This document shows positions 7,457 to 19,248 of a DNA stretch of 64,000 bases, piece by piece. Numbering within the stretch: position 1 is the stretch's first letter; each line of letters opens with the position of its first letter. The DNA is from Halorarum halophilum (GTDB lineage Archaea; Halobacteriota; Halobacteria; Halobacteriales; Haloferacaceae): NCBI RefSeq assembly GCF_013401515.1, contig NZ_CP058529.1, positions 1,860,001 through 1,924,000 on the forward strand, given 5' to 3'. Under the pieces are notes generated by a model. It saw only the letters and a list, made by a program, of their open reading frames with translations, ran no database searches and was not told where the DNA came from. The position numbers were made by a program, and so were the translations under genes.

Positions 7457-9265
7457 TCAGCGCTCCTCGGAGTGGCGGACCTGCACGGATTCGCCACGCG
7501 TCGAGGAGCGCATCTCCGGTCCCGACATCGTCGCTCGCCCGACCGCGAACGCCTTCGGCCCCTCGACGACGACCTCGTCGCCGACGCGGATGTCGTCGTC
7601 CGCGTCGAGGACCCCCGGGGCGAGGACGCTCCCGCGCGGGACGAAGCCGTCGATCTCCACCCGCTTGGTCGGGGCATCGCTCTCGACCCATCGCCGGGCG
7701 CCGGCGAGCGTGAACGCGAGCACGCCGTAGTTCGGCACCATCGTCGCCAGTTGCTCCCCCTCGTCGTCGCGGACCTGGAGCTTGGGGTACCGGCTGGTCG
7801 TGTTCAGTTCGTCGAACAGATCGTCGCCGGCGCCGTCGCCGAGCATGTAGTCCGCCAGCGCCCGGACGGTGTTGTGCTGGCGCTCGCGCTTGCCGTACTT
7901 CAGTTCGCCGTCGAGCGTGGACATCAGGTTCGCGATGGAGTCGGTCGTCGTCGGGTGCTCCTCGACTGTGTACTCGAACGGCACGTCCACCTCCCCCTCG
8001 ACGCGTTCGCAGATGTCGCGGTAGCCCTCGCCGGGGACGTGCGCGATCACGCGGGGGTACTTGTTCCGCTCGAGGTAGCGCCGGAGCACCGCGGCGACGA
8101 ACGCCTTCTCGTCCTCGCTCCAGCGCCCCGTGACGACGGTGTCGTAGTGCTGGGCGGGGTAGGTGAGTTCGAGTTCCTGCGGGACGACGCCGATTGGCGA
8201 GGTCATCGACGCGAGGTGGGCGCGGTACTGGATCGCGTCGTGGAACTGCGAGTGGCTCTGGCTCTCGGAGTACGGTTTCACGGCCGAGCAGGGAACCAGC
8301 ACCAGCGGGTTCCGGAATCGGTTGACGTACCTGTTCGTCACGCGCTCGGCGAACCGCTGGATCTCGACGCGGCGGAGCGTGTCCTCCGTGGCCGCCGTCA
8401 CCTCGGAGTCGCGGACGAGCGGCGTCCGCTCCTCCAGGTAGCCGTACTGCTGGTCCAGTTCGCGGAACGTCGCGGTGAGCCACTGCTCGTGGCGGGCCTG
8501 TCCCTCGATGTAGTCGCGCAGGCGGCCCTCGCGGATCCGCTGGCGGACCCGCCGGAGTTCGGCAGCGAGGGCGTTGACGTTGTGCTCCTCGCAGTCGACC
8601 CGGTCGAACTCCGCCCGTGGAACCTGACACACCGGGCAGGAGCACGGGAGTTCGTCCAGGTCCTCGAGGAACCGCTCGCCGTCCGTGGTGAGGTACTTCC
8701 CCTGCGAGCCCCTGATCCGCGCCCGCTTGGCGTCGAGGAGGTCGACGCCGGCGTAGACGAGCGTCGCGACGTTCGCGGGCGTGGCGACGCCGGGGAGGTA
8801 CAGCGCGGTGTCGGCCGGCACGGTTTCGCGGACCTCGACGACGGCGTCGACGAACGCCGACGCGTGGCCGACGAACCCCTGGGCGTCCGAGAGGGCGTAG
8901 GCGTCGACGGGTGCCGAGGCGGCGCCCGCCGCGTCGGCGGCGTCGCTCTTGACGACCGCCGCGGTCGGCGCGTCCACGTCCGGGTACTCGGCGGCGAACG
9001 ACTCCACGACGGGGTCCCTGGTACCGCTCGGGAACGCTCGGTGGGGAAGCACCGTCAGCGCGTTCGAGTCGCCGTCGGGGATCTCTCGGTCGGCGCTCCA
9101 GAGCGAGCCCGAGTCCCGGAGCTGAACGCGGGACTCCGACCCGCTCTCGGAGGCGCTGTGCGCCTCCCCGCCCACCAGTGCCGGCGTGATTACCGGCGAG
9201 GAGAGACGGAGCTCCGCGAGGCGGGCAGCCGCGTCCCGCTCGTGGACCTCGAAGTAGTCGGTCAT
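7457..9265 (-). CDS. arcS: Archaeosine synthase alpha subunit ArcS
   Basis: A 602-residue protein that converts preQ0 at tRNA position 15 into archaeosine. It has the TGT-like N-terminal region, a zinc motif CSCPVC (Cys208, 210, 213) with a following His, and the diagnostic ArcS core PCSAVKPYSESQSH at residues 325-338. The C-terminal about 80 residues (from WVESDAPTKRVEIDGF) form a PUA RNA-binding domain. It lies 24 bases downstream of tgtA on the same strand, the usual partnership: TgtA inserts preQ0 and ArcS modifies it. Confidence 0.95.
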   Translation of the reverse strand: MTDYFEVHERDAAARLAELRLSSPVITPALVGGEAHSASESGSESRVQLRDSGSLWSADREIPDGDSNALTVLPHRAFPSGTRDPVVESFAAEYPDVDAPTAAVVKSDAADAAGAASAPVDAYALSDAQGFVGHASAFVDAVVEVRETVPADTALYLPGVATPANVATLVYAGVDLLDAKRARIRGSQGKYLTTDGERFLEDLDELPCSCPVCQVPRAEFDRVDCEEHNVNALAAELRRVRQRIREGRLRDYIEGQARHEQWLTATFRELDQQYGYLEERTPLVRDSEVTAATEDTLRRVEIQRFAERVTNRYVNRFRNPLVLVPCSAVKPYSESQSHSQFHDAIQYRAHLASMTSPIGVVPQELELTYPAQHYDTVVTGRWSEDEKAFVAAVLRRYLERNKYPRVIAHVPGEGYRDICERVEGEVDVPFEYTVEEHPTTTDSIANLMSTLDGELKYGKRERQHNTVRALADYMLGDGAGDDLFDELNTTSRYPKLQVRDDEGEQLATMVPNYGVLAFTLAGARRWVESDAPTKRVEIDGFVPRGSVLAPGVLDADDDIRVGDEVVVEGPKAFAVGRATMSGPEMRSSTRGESVQVRHSEER

Positions 9266-9289
9266 GGCCGAGCGTGCGAGGGGGACGGG

Positions 9290-10786
9290 TTAGGCGCTTT
9301 CGTTCCCGCCGCCCAGCCCGGAGAGGTCCTCCAGCGTCACCGACTCGGGCACCCGCGAGAGCGCGGCCGCGTGCCAGCCGTCGTGTGCGAGCGTGATCTC
9401 GGCGTCCGGGTTGGCGGCCGCGAGCGCGGCCACGCCGTCGGCGGCCGATCGTTCGGCTGCCTCGTCGGTTCGCTCGGGAGTCTCCGCGGTCAGCGGGTAG
9501 GTCTCCGAGAGCGACCGGGGGAACGGGCCCAGTGGCGGGACCACGCGCCACACCTCGTCGTACTCGTGGTTCGAGGGGGCGCCGTACTCCGAGAGGAGGA
9601 GGCGGTCGGGGACGGCGAGCCGGTCCAGTCGCTCGTGGTGTCGGAGGACTTCGGGTCGTCGGGCCGACTCGTGGGAGACGGCGAAGAACGACCCCTTGCT
9701 GGCGTGGTCTTCCCGCTCGAGCTGGTCGGCGTGATCGAGGAGCGCGCGGTAGCCGTCGAGCATCGCCGGGTGGGCGCGGGCGCGCTGGTCGACCAGTTCC
9801 AGCAGGTCGCCGTCGCGGATCGACTGCTTCACGCGCCTGATCTCCTCGAAGGTGACGTGGAGGTTGTGCTCGGCGAGCAGCCGCTCCCGGTCCGCGGTGC
9901 CCGCCGCGCGAAGCGCCTCGGCGGAGTGTTCGTGACAGATCGGGCACGAACAGGGGAGGTACTCGAGGTCCTCCAGGTGCTCGGTCCCGGACACCGTCAG
10001 GTACCGCCCGTCGCGGGCGTAGAGCGCGTAGGCCGCCGAGTCGAAGAGGTCGCAGCCGAGCGCGACCGCGACCGCGAACATCATCGGGTGGCCGGCGCCG
10101 AACAGGTGGACCGGGCAGTCGACGTCCAGCCCGCGCTTGGCGGCGGCGACGGCGTCGACCATGTCGTCGTAGCGGTAGGCGTTCATCATCGGCACGACCG
10201 CGCCGACGGGGAACACGTCGAGGCCGGTCGCGGCGGCCGCGCGGCCGGCGCGCTCGCGGAGGTCCGGATACGTCGCCCCCTGGACGGGGGCGTTCACGAG
10301 CATGTCGCCGACGTCGACGGCGGCGGCGTCGGCGAGCGCCTCGGCCGTCGTCTCGAGGTCCGCCTCCGCCTCCTCGCGGGGGACGTCCGGCGGCGTCGGG
10401 ATGTCGACCGGCGTGCCGATGTCGCTCCCGATGTCGCGCTGGAAGGTGAGGATCTCGCGCGTCGTCGTGTCGATCTCGCCGTACTCCGCGAGCTGGAAGC
10501 TCCCCGAGTCGGTCATGATGGCGCCGTCGAAGCCGAGCAGCTCGTGGAGCCCCTCGCGCTCGGCCCGCTCGCGGAGGTCCTCGTCGTTGCGGATGATGTA
10601 GGAGTTCGTGATGAGGATCTCGGCGCCGAACTCCGACGCCAGGCGCTCGGGCTCGACGGTGAGGAGGTTCGGGTTGATGACCGGCAGCAGCGCGGGCGTC
10701 TCGACGGTGACCCCCGCGCGGGGAACGGTCAGTTCCCCGATGCGGCCCGCGACGTCGGCCGCCCGGACCTCGAAGTGCTCGCGCAT
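9290..10786 (-). CDS. tgtA: tRNA-guanine(15) transglycosylase (archaeosine TGT)
   Basis: A 498-residue enzyme exchanging guanine-15 in tRNA for preQ0. The family motif TDSGSFQ at residues 92-98 includes catalytic Asp93, GCDLFDS near residue 244-250 supplies the second catalytic Asp, and CSCPIC (Cys279, 281, 284) plus a later His bind zinc. The ATG at 10786 was chosen over an arginine-rich upstream extension because it begins the conserved MREHFEV core. The C-terminus lacks an obvious PUA domain, which instead sits at the end of ArcS. First gene of the tgtA-arcS operon. Confidence 0.95.
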   Translation of the reverse strand: MREHFEVRAADVAGRIGELTVPRAGVTVETPALLPVINPNLLTVEPERLASEFGAEILITNSYIIRNDEDLRERAEREGLHELLGFDGAIMTDSGSFQLAEYGEIDTTTREILTFQRDIGSDIGTPVDIPTPPDVPREEAEADLETTAEALADAAAVDVGDMLVNAPVQGATYPDLRERAGRAAAATGLDVFPVGAVVPMMNAYRYDDMVDAVAAAKRGLDVDCPVHLFGAGHPMMFAVAVALGCDLFDSAAYALYARDGRYLTVSGTEHLEDLEYLPCSCPICHEHSAEALRAAGTADRERLLAEHNLHVTFEEIRRVKQSIRDGDLLELVDQRARAHPAMLDGYRALLDHADQLEREDHASKGSFFAVSHESARRPEVLRHHERLDRLAVPDRLLLSEYGAPSNHEYDEVWRVVPPLGPFPRSLSETYPLTAETPERTDEAAERSAADGVAALAAANPDAEITLAHDGWHAAALSRVPESVTLEDLSGLGGGNESA

Positions 10787-11042
10787 GGCCGGGAGTTCCG
10801 CTGGCCCGTCGGTAAGGGTTGCGTTCGGCGGTGCGTCCGCTCTCGGTCGGGTTGACAGGCGACACGAGGTGGCCGAACCGGGGAGGGGACGCCCGCGGCG
10901 GCCGGGACGCGCGGCGCTGTGTCGCACCCCGCGCCGAGACGGTCGACGGCGCGAGGACACTACCGCTGAACGTCGCGCGGTGGCGGTTACGTCACGCCAC
11001 GGGGTGGTCTCGTTCCCGTACTTGAACTCTCGGGGCCTCAGG

Positions 11043-11825
11043 TCAGCCCAGCAATGAGAGCAGGACGGCCGCCGCGCCGCCCTCCTGGCCGAACTCGATC
11101 GAGATGTACAGGCTGGTGAAGATGAACGCGTTCCAGATTCCGTGGATGAGCGCCGGGACGACGAGGTTCTCGGTGTACTCGTACACGATCCCGAAGACGA
11201 AGCTGGGAACGAGGAGGATGCCGATACTGACTGCGATGGCCTCCAGCCCGCCGACGAGTGCCATTACGTGGATAGAGGCGAACAGGATCGCAGTGAGCGT
11301 AATGGCGACGGGCGCGGAGAACGACTCTCGAAGGCGGTTCTGGACCGTACCGCGGAACAGCGTCTCCTCGCACGGACCGATGACGACGAGGGACGCGACG
11401 ATGAACAGCGGGATGAGTCGCGACTGCTCCTGGGCGAGCTGTCCGGCGGAGTTCTCCGCCGGAGTCAGCCCGAGTACTTGGGTGACGAGGTAGATGGTGC
11501 CGAGCGCGAGCCCGAGGATGGTGAAGAATCCCGCCACGACGACGCCGAGTTCGCTGAGCGACGGGACGCGAACCCCGAGGTATGATCGAATCCGCACCCA
11601 GCTCATTCCCCTAATTCGGCGGAAATAGACGAGCGGAAGCCCCATGAACGGGAGGTACTGTCCGAACACGAAGCTGACGACGAGGAGGACTGCCGTCGAG
11701 GAGACGCCGACGAGCGCGAGTCCGAGGGCAGCCGGGAGCGTCAACAGAAATGCGAGCACACCGCCGCCGATCCCCAGACCGTATCCCACGGCGAGCGAGC
11801 GTGAACGGGGGGAGAGCGTGACCAT
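11043..11825 (-). CDS. CPBP family intramembrane glutamic endopeptidase
   Basis: A 260-residue membrane protein with about seven transmembrane segments. It carries the CPBP/CAAX-protease motifs in order: CEETLFRG (Glu153, Glu154, Arg158), FASIH (His186) and IHGIWNA (His228, Asn232). All expected catalytic residues are present, so it is likely an active membrane-embedded protease; substrates of such archaeal enzymes are unknown. The start at ATG 11825 is preferred to an upstream ATG that adds 15 residues. Its neighbours give no functional hint. Confidence 0.9.
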   Translation of the reverse strand: MVTLSPRSRSLAVGYGLGIGGGVLAFLLTLPAALGLALVGVSSTAVLLVVSFVFGQYLPFMGLPLVYFRRIRGMSWVRIRSYLGVRVPSLSELGVVVAGFFTILGLALGTIYLVTQVLGLTPAENSAGQLAQEQSRLIPLFIVASLVVIGPCEETLFRGTVQNRLRESFSAPVAITLTAILFASIHVMALVGGLEAIAVSIGILLVPSFVFGIVYEYTENLVVPALIHGIWNAFIFTSLYISIEFGQEGGAAAVLLSLLG

Positions 11826-11930
11826 ACCGGATGGCACGACGGCCCGGCCCAAGACGCTTGCCACTCCCACGACGTGCAGTCGGATGAGTATCCTGAACGG
11901 AAGCCGGAGTACGAGGAGGAGCGCGGTCGG

Positions 11931-12563
11931 CTACCCGTCAGCCGGTTCGTCGTCGAGTTCCTCGGGGTGGGCCTCGTAGCGCGAGACGGCGAGGATCGCC
12001 CTGCCGTCGCGGATCTCGCCGTCGAACACGGCCGTCCGAAACGCGTCGTAGTCGGCGACGACCGGGCGGATGCTCTCGTTGAAGTCGAGGTCCTGCTCGG
12101 CGGTCGGGCGGCAGCCGCGCGCGAGGAAGTGGTGGTGGATGGAGTTCGCGATCCCGTTCTCCGGTTCGACCGTGACGAGGTGGGTCAGCGAGTCGGCCTT
12201 GTGGCCGGTCTCCTCGCGGAGTTCCCTGCGAGCGGCCGCTTCCAGGTCGACGTCGTCGCCGGCCTCGACCGTTCCGGCGGGGAGCCCGCGGTTCACGCGG
12301 CCGACCGCCTGGCGCCACTCCTCGACGAGCACCACGTCGCCCTCGGGCGTGAACGGGAGCACGACGACCGCGGGCGGCTCGTCGACGTAGTGGAAGTCGG
12401 TCTCGGTGCCGTCGGGGAGCCGCACGTCGTCGCGGCGCACGTCGAAGCCCGGGCAGGTGTAGTCCACCTCGGACCCGAGGGTCTCCCAGTCGAGGGGAGT
12501 ATCGTCCGGGTTCTCGGGATCGCTTGCGGGGCCGTCGTCGTCATCGGGGTCGTCCGCGTCCAT
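11931..12563 (-). CDS. Nudix hydrolase (ADP-ribose pyrophosphatase-like)
   Basis: A 210-residue protein with a complete Nudix box starting at GTVEAGD (about residue 97) and ending RELREETGHKAD, giving the G-x5-E-x7-REUxEExGU pattern with the metal-binding glutamates. A preceding strand VVVLPFTPEGDVVLVEEWRQ and the PAG before the box resemble ADP-ribose/NADH-type Nudix enzymes. The N-terminal 30 residues are highly acidic and probably disordered. The substrate is not defined by sequence. Confidence 0.88.
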   Translation of the reverse strand: MDADDPDDDDGPASDPENPDDTPLDWETLGSEVDYTCPGFDVRRDDVRLPDGTETDFHYVDEPPAVVVLPFTPEGDVVLVEEWRQAVGRVNRGLPAGTVEAGDDVDLEAAARRELREETGHKADSLTHLVTVEPENGIANSIHHHFLARGCRPTAEQDLDFNESIRPVVADYDAFRTAVFDGEIRDGRAILAVSRYEAHPEELDDEPADG

Positions 12564-12653
12564 GCGCCCCGGTCGCCGGCGGCGGGGAAAAATCGGGGGG
12601 TCGGCGCGGCGACGAGACAGATTCGAGTCGATCCGTTCGAGACCCGAGTCGGC

Positions 12654-13994
12654 CTAGTCGAGCCACGAACGGGCGCGGAGGGCCGCGCCGGCGAGCACCA
12701 GCGCGAGCGCGACGAGCGTCAGGCCGATCTGCGTCTCGGCGAACCAGACGGGCGCCCAGGGAGCGACCGCCCGGAGGCCGACGACGAGCGTCGAGAGCAC
12801 CGGGATTCCCCCCGCGCGCTCGACGCCGGTCCCGTCGCCGTCCGAGCGCGGGAGGTCGGCCGACGCGTCGCCCGTCAGCTCTCGCGGCACGCGGTCGGCC
12901 TCGTAGGGGATGCGGTCGGTGGCGTAGCTCCAGACCACCGTTCCGTTCTCGTCGATCTCGAAGACGCGGCGGTTCAGCGTGTCCGTGACGACCGTGTGGC
13001 CGTTCGGTAACCGGTCCGCGTCGCGGGGCCAGCGGAGGTCCATCCCCTCGGCGCGGTCGAGCACCCACGCGGGCTCCCAGGTCCCGTCGTCAGTCCGGTG
13101 GAGTTCGACCACGCGGTCGTTGTCGGAGTCCGCGACGAGGACGGCGCCGTCGTCAAGCCACTGGGGGTTGTGCTGGTGGTTCAGGACGTCGGGGTCGCCA
13201 CAGCGCACGTCGCCGTCGGTGTCGCGGAGCTGGCCGTTCTTGGTGCACGACGCGTCGCTCCCGCCCGTGTCCTCGTTGATGATCTCGACGACCTCGCTCC
13301 CGCCGTCGTCGGTTCGCTCGACGATCACGAGCTGGTTCGCGTTGCGGACGGAGACGAGGAATCTGTCCTCGCCGATCCGGTCGATGTCGTTGATGTGGAG
13401 CCAGTCGGTCCGGGTCGGGTCCTCGGGCGCGTCGTACAGTTCCGAGGCGTTCCACTGCCAGGTGATCTCGCCGTCCTCGACGACGATGACCCGCTCGTGG
13501 TCCATGTCGGTCATGGCGTACCCCCCGTCGGGGAGCGGTTCGGCGTCGTGGATCTCGCTGTTGGACTGGGACCTGACGGGGAAGCTGTACTCCTCGACGA
13601 CCTCCGGCCCGCCGTCGGCGCTGGGGTCGATGATGCGGATCCCAGTGCGGGCGCAGGGCGACTCGTACGGGCCGCACTCCTCGTATCCGGAGTGCATGAA
13701 CCCTGCGAGGACGGTACCGTCGTCCAGCCGCTGGACGTCGAAGTAGCTGTCCGCGCTGTCCTCCTGCCAGACGACGTCGGCGCCGTTCAGCAGGTAGACG
13801 CTCCCGTACTGGTGCCAGCCGGGACCCCCGCCCTGCGACCCGACGAGGGTCTCGCGGGCGCCGTCTGCCGTCGGATCTCCCGGCAACCCGGGCGTCCCCG
13901 CGCGGTCGGGCGCGAGGACGCCGCTCACGGCGACGGTGAGGACGAACAGGAGGACGCCGGCGAGGACCAGCCGCGTCCCGCGGTCTGCGGTCAT
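12654..13994 (-). CDS. Arylsulfotransferase (ASST)-like beta-propeller membrane-anchored protein
   Basis: A 446-residue protein with an N-terminal membrane segment (residues about 8-28) and a C-terminal one (about 420-440) enclosing a repeat-rich beta-propeller. Motifs such as NSEIHDAEPLPDGGYAMTD, WLHINDIDRIGEDRFLVS, LNHQHNPQWLDDGAVLVADSDN and PRDADRLPNGHTVVTDTLN match the arylsulfotransferase/ASST-like family. It probably sits outside the membrane. The start is ATG 13994, which begins the signal-like segment; the longer frame is spurious. Sulfotransferase activity is uncertain because many haloarchaeal members are uncharacterised. Confidence 0.8.
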   Translation of the reverse strand: MTADRGTRLVLAGVLLFVLTVAVSGVLAPDRAGTPGLPGDPTADGARETLVGSQGGGPGWHQYGSVYLLNGADVVWQEDSADSYFDVQRLDDGTVLAGFMHSGYEECGPYESPCARTGIRIIDPSADGGPEVVEEYSFPVRSQSNSEIHDAEPLPDGGYAMTDMDHERVIVVEDGEITWQWNASELYDAPEDPTRTDWLHINDIDRIGEDRFLVSVRNANQLVIVERTDDGGSEVVEIINEDTGGSDASCTKNGQLRDTDGDVRCGDPDVLNHQHNPQWLDDGAVLVADSDNDRVVELHRTDDGTWEPAWVLDRAEGMDLRWPRDADRLPNGHTVVTDTLNRRVFEIDENGTVVWSYATDRIPYEADRVPRELTGDASADLPRSDGDGTGVERAGGIPVLSTLVVGLRAVAPWAPVWFAETQIGLTLVALALVLAGAALRARSWLD

Positions 13995-14163
13995 CGGCGA
14001 ATCCAACGCGGGTTTCGGCAAAAACTTTCGGTATCGCCGGCAGTGCGGGCACGCGGTCGGCCGCTGACTGGGAGCGTGGCAGGGTATCGCTCGGAGTGTC
14101 GAACTGGCGGACGACCAAGGGTGACCCCCCTCGTCGGCAGGGGCGGGTTTTTGGAAATCGTGA

Positions 14164-16515
<2,352 letters not shown>

Positions 16516-16643
16516 GCTCGGCCGTGAACCTCCACTAGGTCACCTGGCTCCTCGGCGACCACGGTATCCCCCGCGACCCTTTTCCCTCGGAAACGCACGA
16601 GCGCGGACCTCGACAGCGCCGAGCGCCGTGATCCGTGTCCGGA

Positions 16644-17144
16644 TCAGTAGTGCGCGGCCACCTGCTCGCGGGTCCGCGGGAGGTCGCCGGAGTTGTCCAC
16701 CCTCAGGTCCGGCGTTCCCACCGCCTCGAACTCCTCCGCGAGGAGTTCGTGGACGGCGAAGTCCGCGTCGCTCTCGTCGCCCTCGCGGGCCGCGATCCGT
16801 TCGCGGACGACCTCCGCGCTGCACTCGACCTTCACGAGTTCGAACGTCGCGCCGACGTCGGCGGCCACCTCGCGGGCCGCCGCGCGGAGGCGCTTCCGGC
16901 GGAAGGTGCCGTCAAGGACGACGACTCCGCGCTCGTCTACGCCCGCGGCGGCGCGGTCGAGGAGTTCGTCGTACACCCGGCGCGTCTCCTCGGGGGTGTA
17001 GTCGGGGTCCGGCACGACGTCCTCGCGAACGACGTCGGTACGGAGGAGTTCCGCGTCGATCCGCTCCGCGATCTCCCTCGACACGGTCGTCTTCCCCGCG
17101 CCCGGCAACCCGCAGACCACCACGAGCCGTTCCTGTCGTGACAT
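16644..17144 (-). CDS. P-loop AAA-family kinase-like ATPase
   Basis: A 166-residue protein with Walker A GLPGAGKT (residues 12-19) near the N-terminus, LLRTDVVRED, a VVVLDGTF strand and a C-terminal lid and Arg-rich segment, the layout of small zeta-toxin/adenylylsulfate-kinase-like AAA_33 proteins. It probably phosphorylates a small molecule, but the substrate cannot be named. The gene lies between katG and the monooxygenase, transcribed opposite to both, with its start 161 bases from the monooxygenase start. Confidence 0.82.
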   Translation of the reverse strand: MSRQERLVVVCGLPGAGKTTVSREIAERIDAELLRTDVVREDVVPDPDYTPEETRRVYDELLDRAAAGVDERGVVVLDGTFRRKRLRAAAREVAADVGATFELVKVECSAEVVRERIAAREGDESDADFAVHELLAEEFEAVGTPDLRVDNSGDLPRTREQVAAHY

Positions 17145-17305
17145 CGGTCGGACTCGGGTGGACGGTGACCCGGCGGGGTATAGTCGATTGCGTTTCGGGC
17201 GCCGGCCGCGGGAAACGAGCAGCGGAGCGCGAGATCGGGAGGCGGGTAGCCGGCACGGACGGCCGATTTCGCCGGGCCTACGGGCCGCGAGTGCGAGGGG
17301 AGGGT

Positions 17306-18679
17306 ATGCACGGGGACGACCGAGCGGGGACCGACCACCTCCACCTCAACCTCTTCACCATGAACTCGGTCGAGCACGTCTCGCCGGGATCCTGGACGTA
17401 TCCGGGTGACCAGTCGCACCGATACACCGACCAGGAGTACTGGACCGACGTCGCCCGGACCGCCGAGCGCGGCGGCTTCGACGCGGTGTTCTTCGCAGAC
17501 GTGCGCGGGGTCTACGACGTGTTCGGCGGCGACCGCGAGACGGCGATCCGGAAGGGCGTGCAGACGCCCTCGAACGACCCGAGCTACCTCGTGCCCGCGA
17601 TGGCCGAGGTGACCGAGGACCTGGGGTTCGCGGTCACGCGCTCGACCACCTACAGCCACCCGTACCAGCTCGCCCGCGAGTTCTCCACGCTCGACCACCT
17701 CACGGACGGCCGGGTCGCGTTCAACGTCGTCACCTCCTACCTCGAGTCCGCGGCGGCGAACCTCGGGCTGGACGGGCGCATGGACAAGGCGACCAGATAC
17801 GACCGCGCCGACGAGTTCCTGGAGGTCTGCTATCGGCTGTGGGAGGACTCCTGGGACGAGGACGCGGTCGTCCGCGACGCCGAGCGCGGCGTCTACACGG
17901 AGCCCGAGAGGGTCCGCGCCATCGACCACGAGGGCGAGTTCTTCGACGTACCCGGTCCCCACGGCTGCGAGCCCTCCCCGCAGCGGACGCCGGTCATCTT
18001 CCAGGCCGGCTCGTCCGACCGCGGGCGGGAGTTCGCGGCCGCCAACGCCGAGGCCGTCTTCTGCTCGCAGCCGACCGAGCGCGGCGTGGTGGAGTACATG
18101 GACGACCTCCGGGAGCGCGCGGCCGCCCTCGGCCGCGACCCCGACTCGCTGGCGTTCTTCCCCGGCATCGTCCCCGTGGTCGGCGAGACCGAGGCGCAGG
18201 CCGAGGCGAAGTACGAGGCGCTCGTCGAGCACGTCGACGTCGAGGCCGCGCTCGCGCTCCTCTCGGGGTTCATCGACATGGACCTCTCCGAACTGGACCC
18301 GGACCGGAAGATCGAGCACATCGAGACCGACGCCATCCAGGGGACGATGAACGCCTTCACGAAGTCGGACCCGGACCGCGAGTGGACCGTCCGCGAGGTG
18401 GCGGAGTTCTCCGGACTCGGCACGACGTCCCCCGTCGTCGTCGGCACGCCCGAGGAGGTCGCCGACGAACTCGAGCACTGGTACCGGGAGGTCGGCGCCG
18501 ATGGCCTCAACGTCAAGGAGGTCGTCCGCACCGGGAGCCTCGACGATTTCGTCGACCTGGTCTGTCCCGTGCTCCGCGAGCGCGGCCTGCTCCCGGAGGA
18601 GCCACGCGGCGGGACGCTGCGCGAACGCCTCTTCGGCGCCGGGCCGCACTTGCCGCCCGACCATCCGGCGCGACAGTGA
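17306..18679 (+). CDS. LLM-class flavin-dependent monooxygenase (NtaA/SnaA/DszA type)
   Basis: A 457-residue TIM-barrel FMN-dependent monooxygenase. Characteristic segments are the N-terminal LHLNLFTMNSVEH, RGGFDAVFFADVRGVYD, the substrate/flavin loop STTYSHPYQLAREFSTLDHL, GRVAFNVVTSY, RYDRADEFLEV and PVIFQAGSSDRG. These place it in the NtaA/DszA/SnaA branch, which needs FMNH2 from a separate reductase. ATG 17306 was chosen as the first Met after arginine-rich non-coding sequence. Substrate unknown; no reductase or sulfur-uptake genes are adjacent. Confidence 0.88.
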   Translation: MHGDDRAGTDHLHLNLFTMNSVEHVSPGSWTYPGDQSHRYTDQEYWTDVARTAERGGFDAVFFADVRGVYDVFGGDRETAIRKGVQTPSNDPSYLVPAMAEVTEDLGFAVTRSTTYSHPYQLAREFSTLDHLTDGRVAFNVVTSYLESAAANLGLDGRMDKATRYDRADEFLEVCYRLWEDSWDEDAVVRDAERGVYTEPERVRAIDHEGEFFDVPGPHGCEPSPQRTPVIFQAGSSDRGREFAAANAEAVFCSQPTERGVVEYMDDLRERAAALGRDPDSLAFFPGIVPVVGETEAQAEAKYEALVEHVDVEAALALLSGFIDMDLSELDPDRKIEHIETDAIQGTMNAFTKSDPDREWTVREVAEFSGLGTTSPVVVGTPEEVADELEHWYREVGADGLNVKEVVRTGSLDDFVDLVCPVLRERGLLPEEPRGGTLRERLFGAGPHLPPDHPARQ

Positions 18680-18810
18680 CGGATCGACGACCGGGTGCGT
18701 GCAGATTTCGACCGCGGTCTCGCGCCCGAAACACACAACCGGCGGAGAGTTGACCGCGGGGGTTCCCGCCGGCGGCGCCATCGTTAAGTACATCCGGGTG
18801 CTGGCTTCAG

Positions 18811-18905
18811 GTGACGCTTCGTCTGGAGGGCCGAAGCGTCAGCGGGGACCAATTCGGGGCGGCACCCGCACCGCACTACTCTTTCGCGGTGCGTGCCGCC
18901 CTTCG
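18811..18905 (+). ncRNA. Candidate structured RNA with two strong hairpins
   Basis: The 313-base gap 18680-18992 has no convincing ORF but two good stem-loops in tandem. The first pairs TGACGCTTCG (18812-18821) with CGAAGCGTCA (18832-18841). The second pairs GGGCGGCAC (18857-18865) with GTGCCGCCC (18893-18901), and inside it CACCGC (18869-18874) with GCGGTG (18886-18891). A TATA-like TTAAGTA at about 18784-18790 would place a transcript start close to the foot of the first hairpin. It could be a small RNA, a bidirectional terminator or the end of a lost mobile element. Strand is inferred from the TATA-like box. Confidence 0.35.
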
Positions 18906-18992
18906 TTTCGACACATCCGAGCGACAGCGACGTCGGGCGACGTAGTAACGAGGGAACCGGAACTCAGCGTCGAGTACCGTCCGCGCCACCGC

Positions 18993-19181
18993 TCACCCGT
19001 CGCTCGGCGGGTTGACGACCATCCCGTCCACGAGCGCCGCGATCGCGATCGCGACCGCGACGCCGAAACCGACCGCGAACGGAAGCGCCGCCAGGCTGGC
19101 GGCGAGGAGCGCGACCACCAGGGAGACCCCGATGATCGCGAGCAACGCGTCCGCGCGGGTCGGCGCGTTCCTGGGGAGCAT
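18993..19181 (-). CDS. Small two-helix membrane protein
   Basis: A 62-residue protein with two hydrophobic segments (residues about 13-34 and 35-55) and short polar ends. Codon use and a clear start at ATG 19181 support a real gene. An AT-rich stretch (AATTATATCTAATTAG, 19185-19200) just upstream can supply the promoter and is shared with the divergent side. The function is unknown. Confidence 0.6.
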   Translation of the reverse strand: MLPRNAPTRADALLAIIGVSLVVALLAASLAALPFAVGFGVAVAIAIAALVDGMVVNPPSDG

Positions 19182-19248
19182 CGTAATTATATCTAATTAG
19201 GAGGCTTGTGTATCTTGGGGCTGCACGTGTCGATCCGAACGGGGGGTT

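Noticed and set aside
7472-10855. A 1127-codon open frame on the plus strand opposite tgtA and arcS
   Set aside because: It mirrors the codon bias of the real minus-strand genes; the product is Val/Arg/Asp-rich with no domain, while the opposite strand encodes clear TgtA and ArcS.
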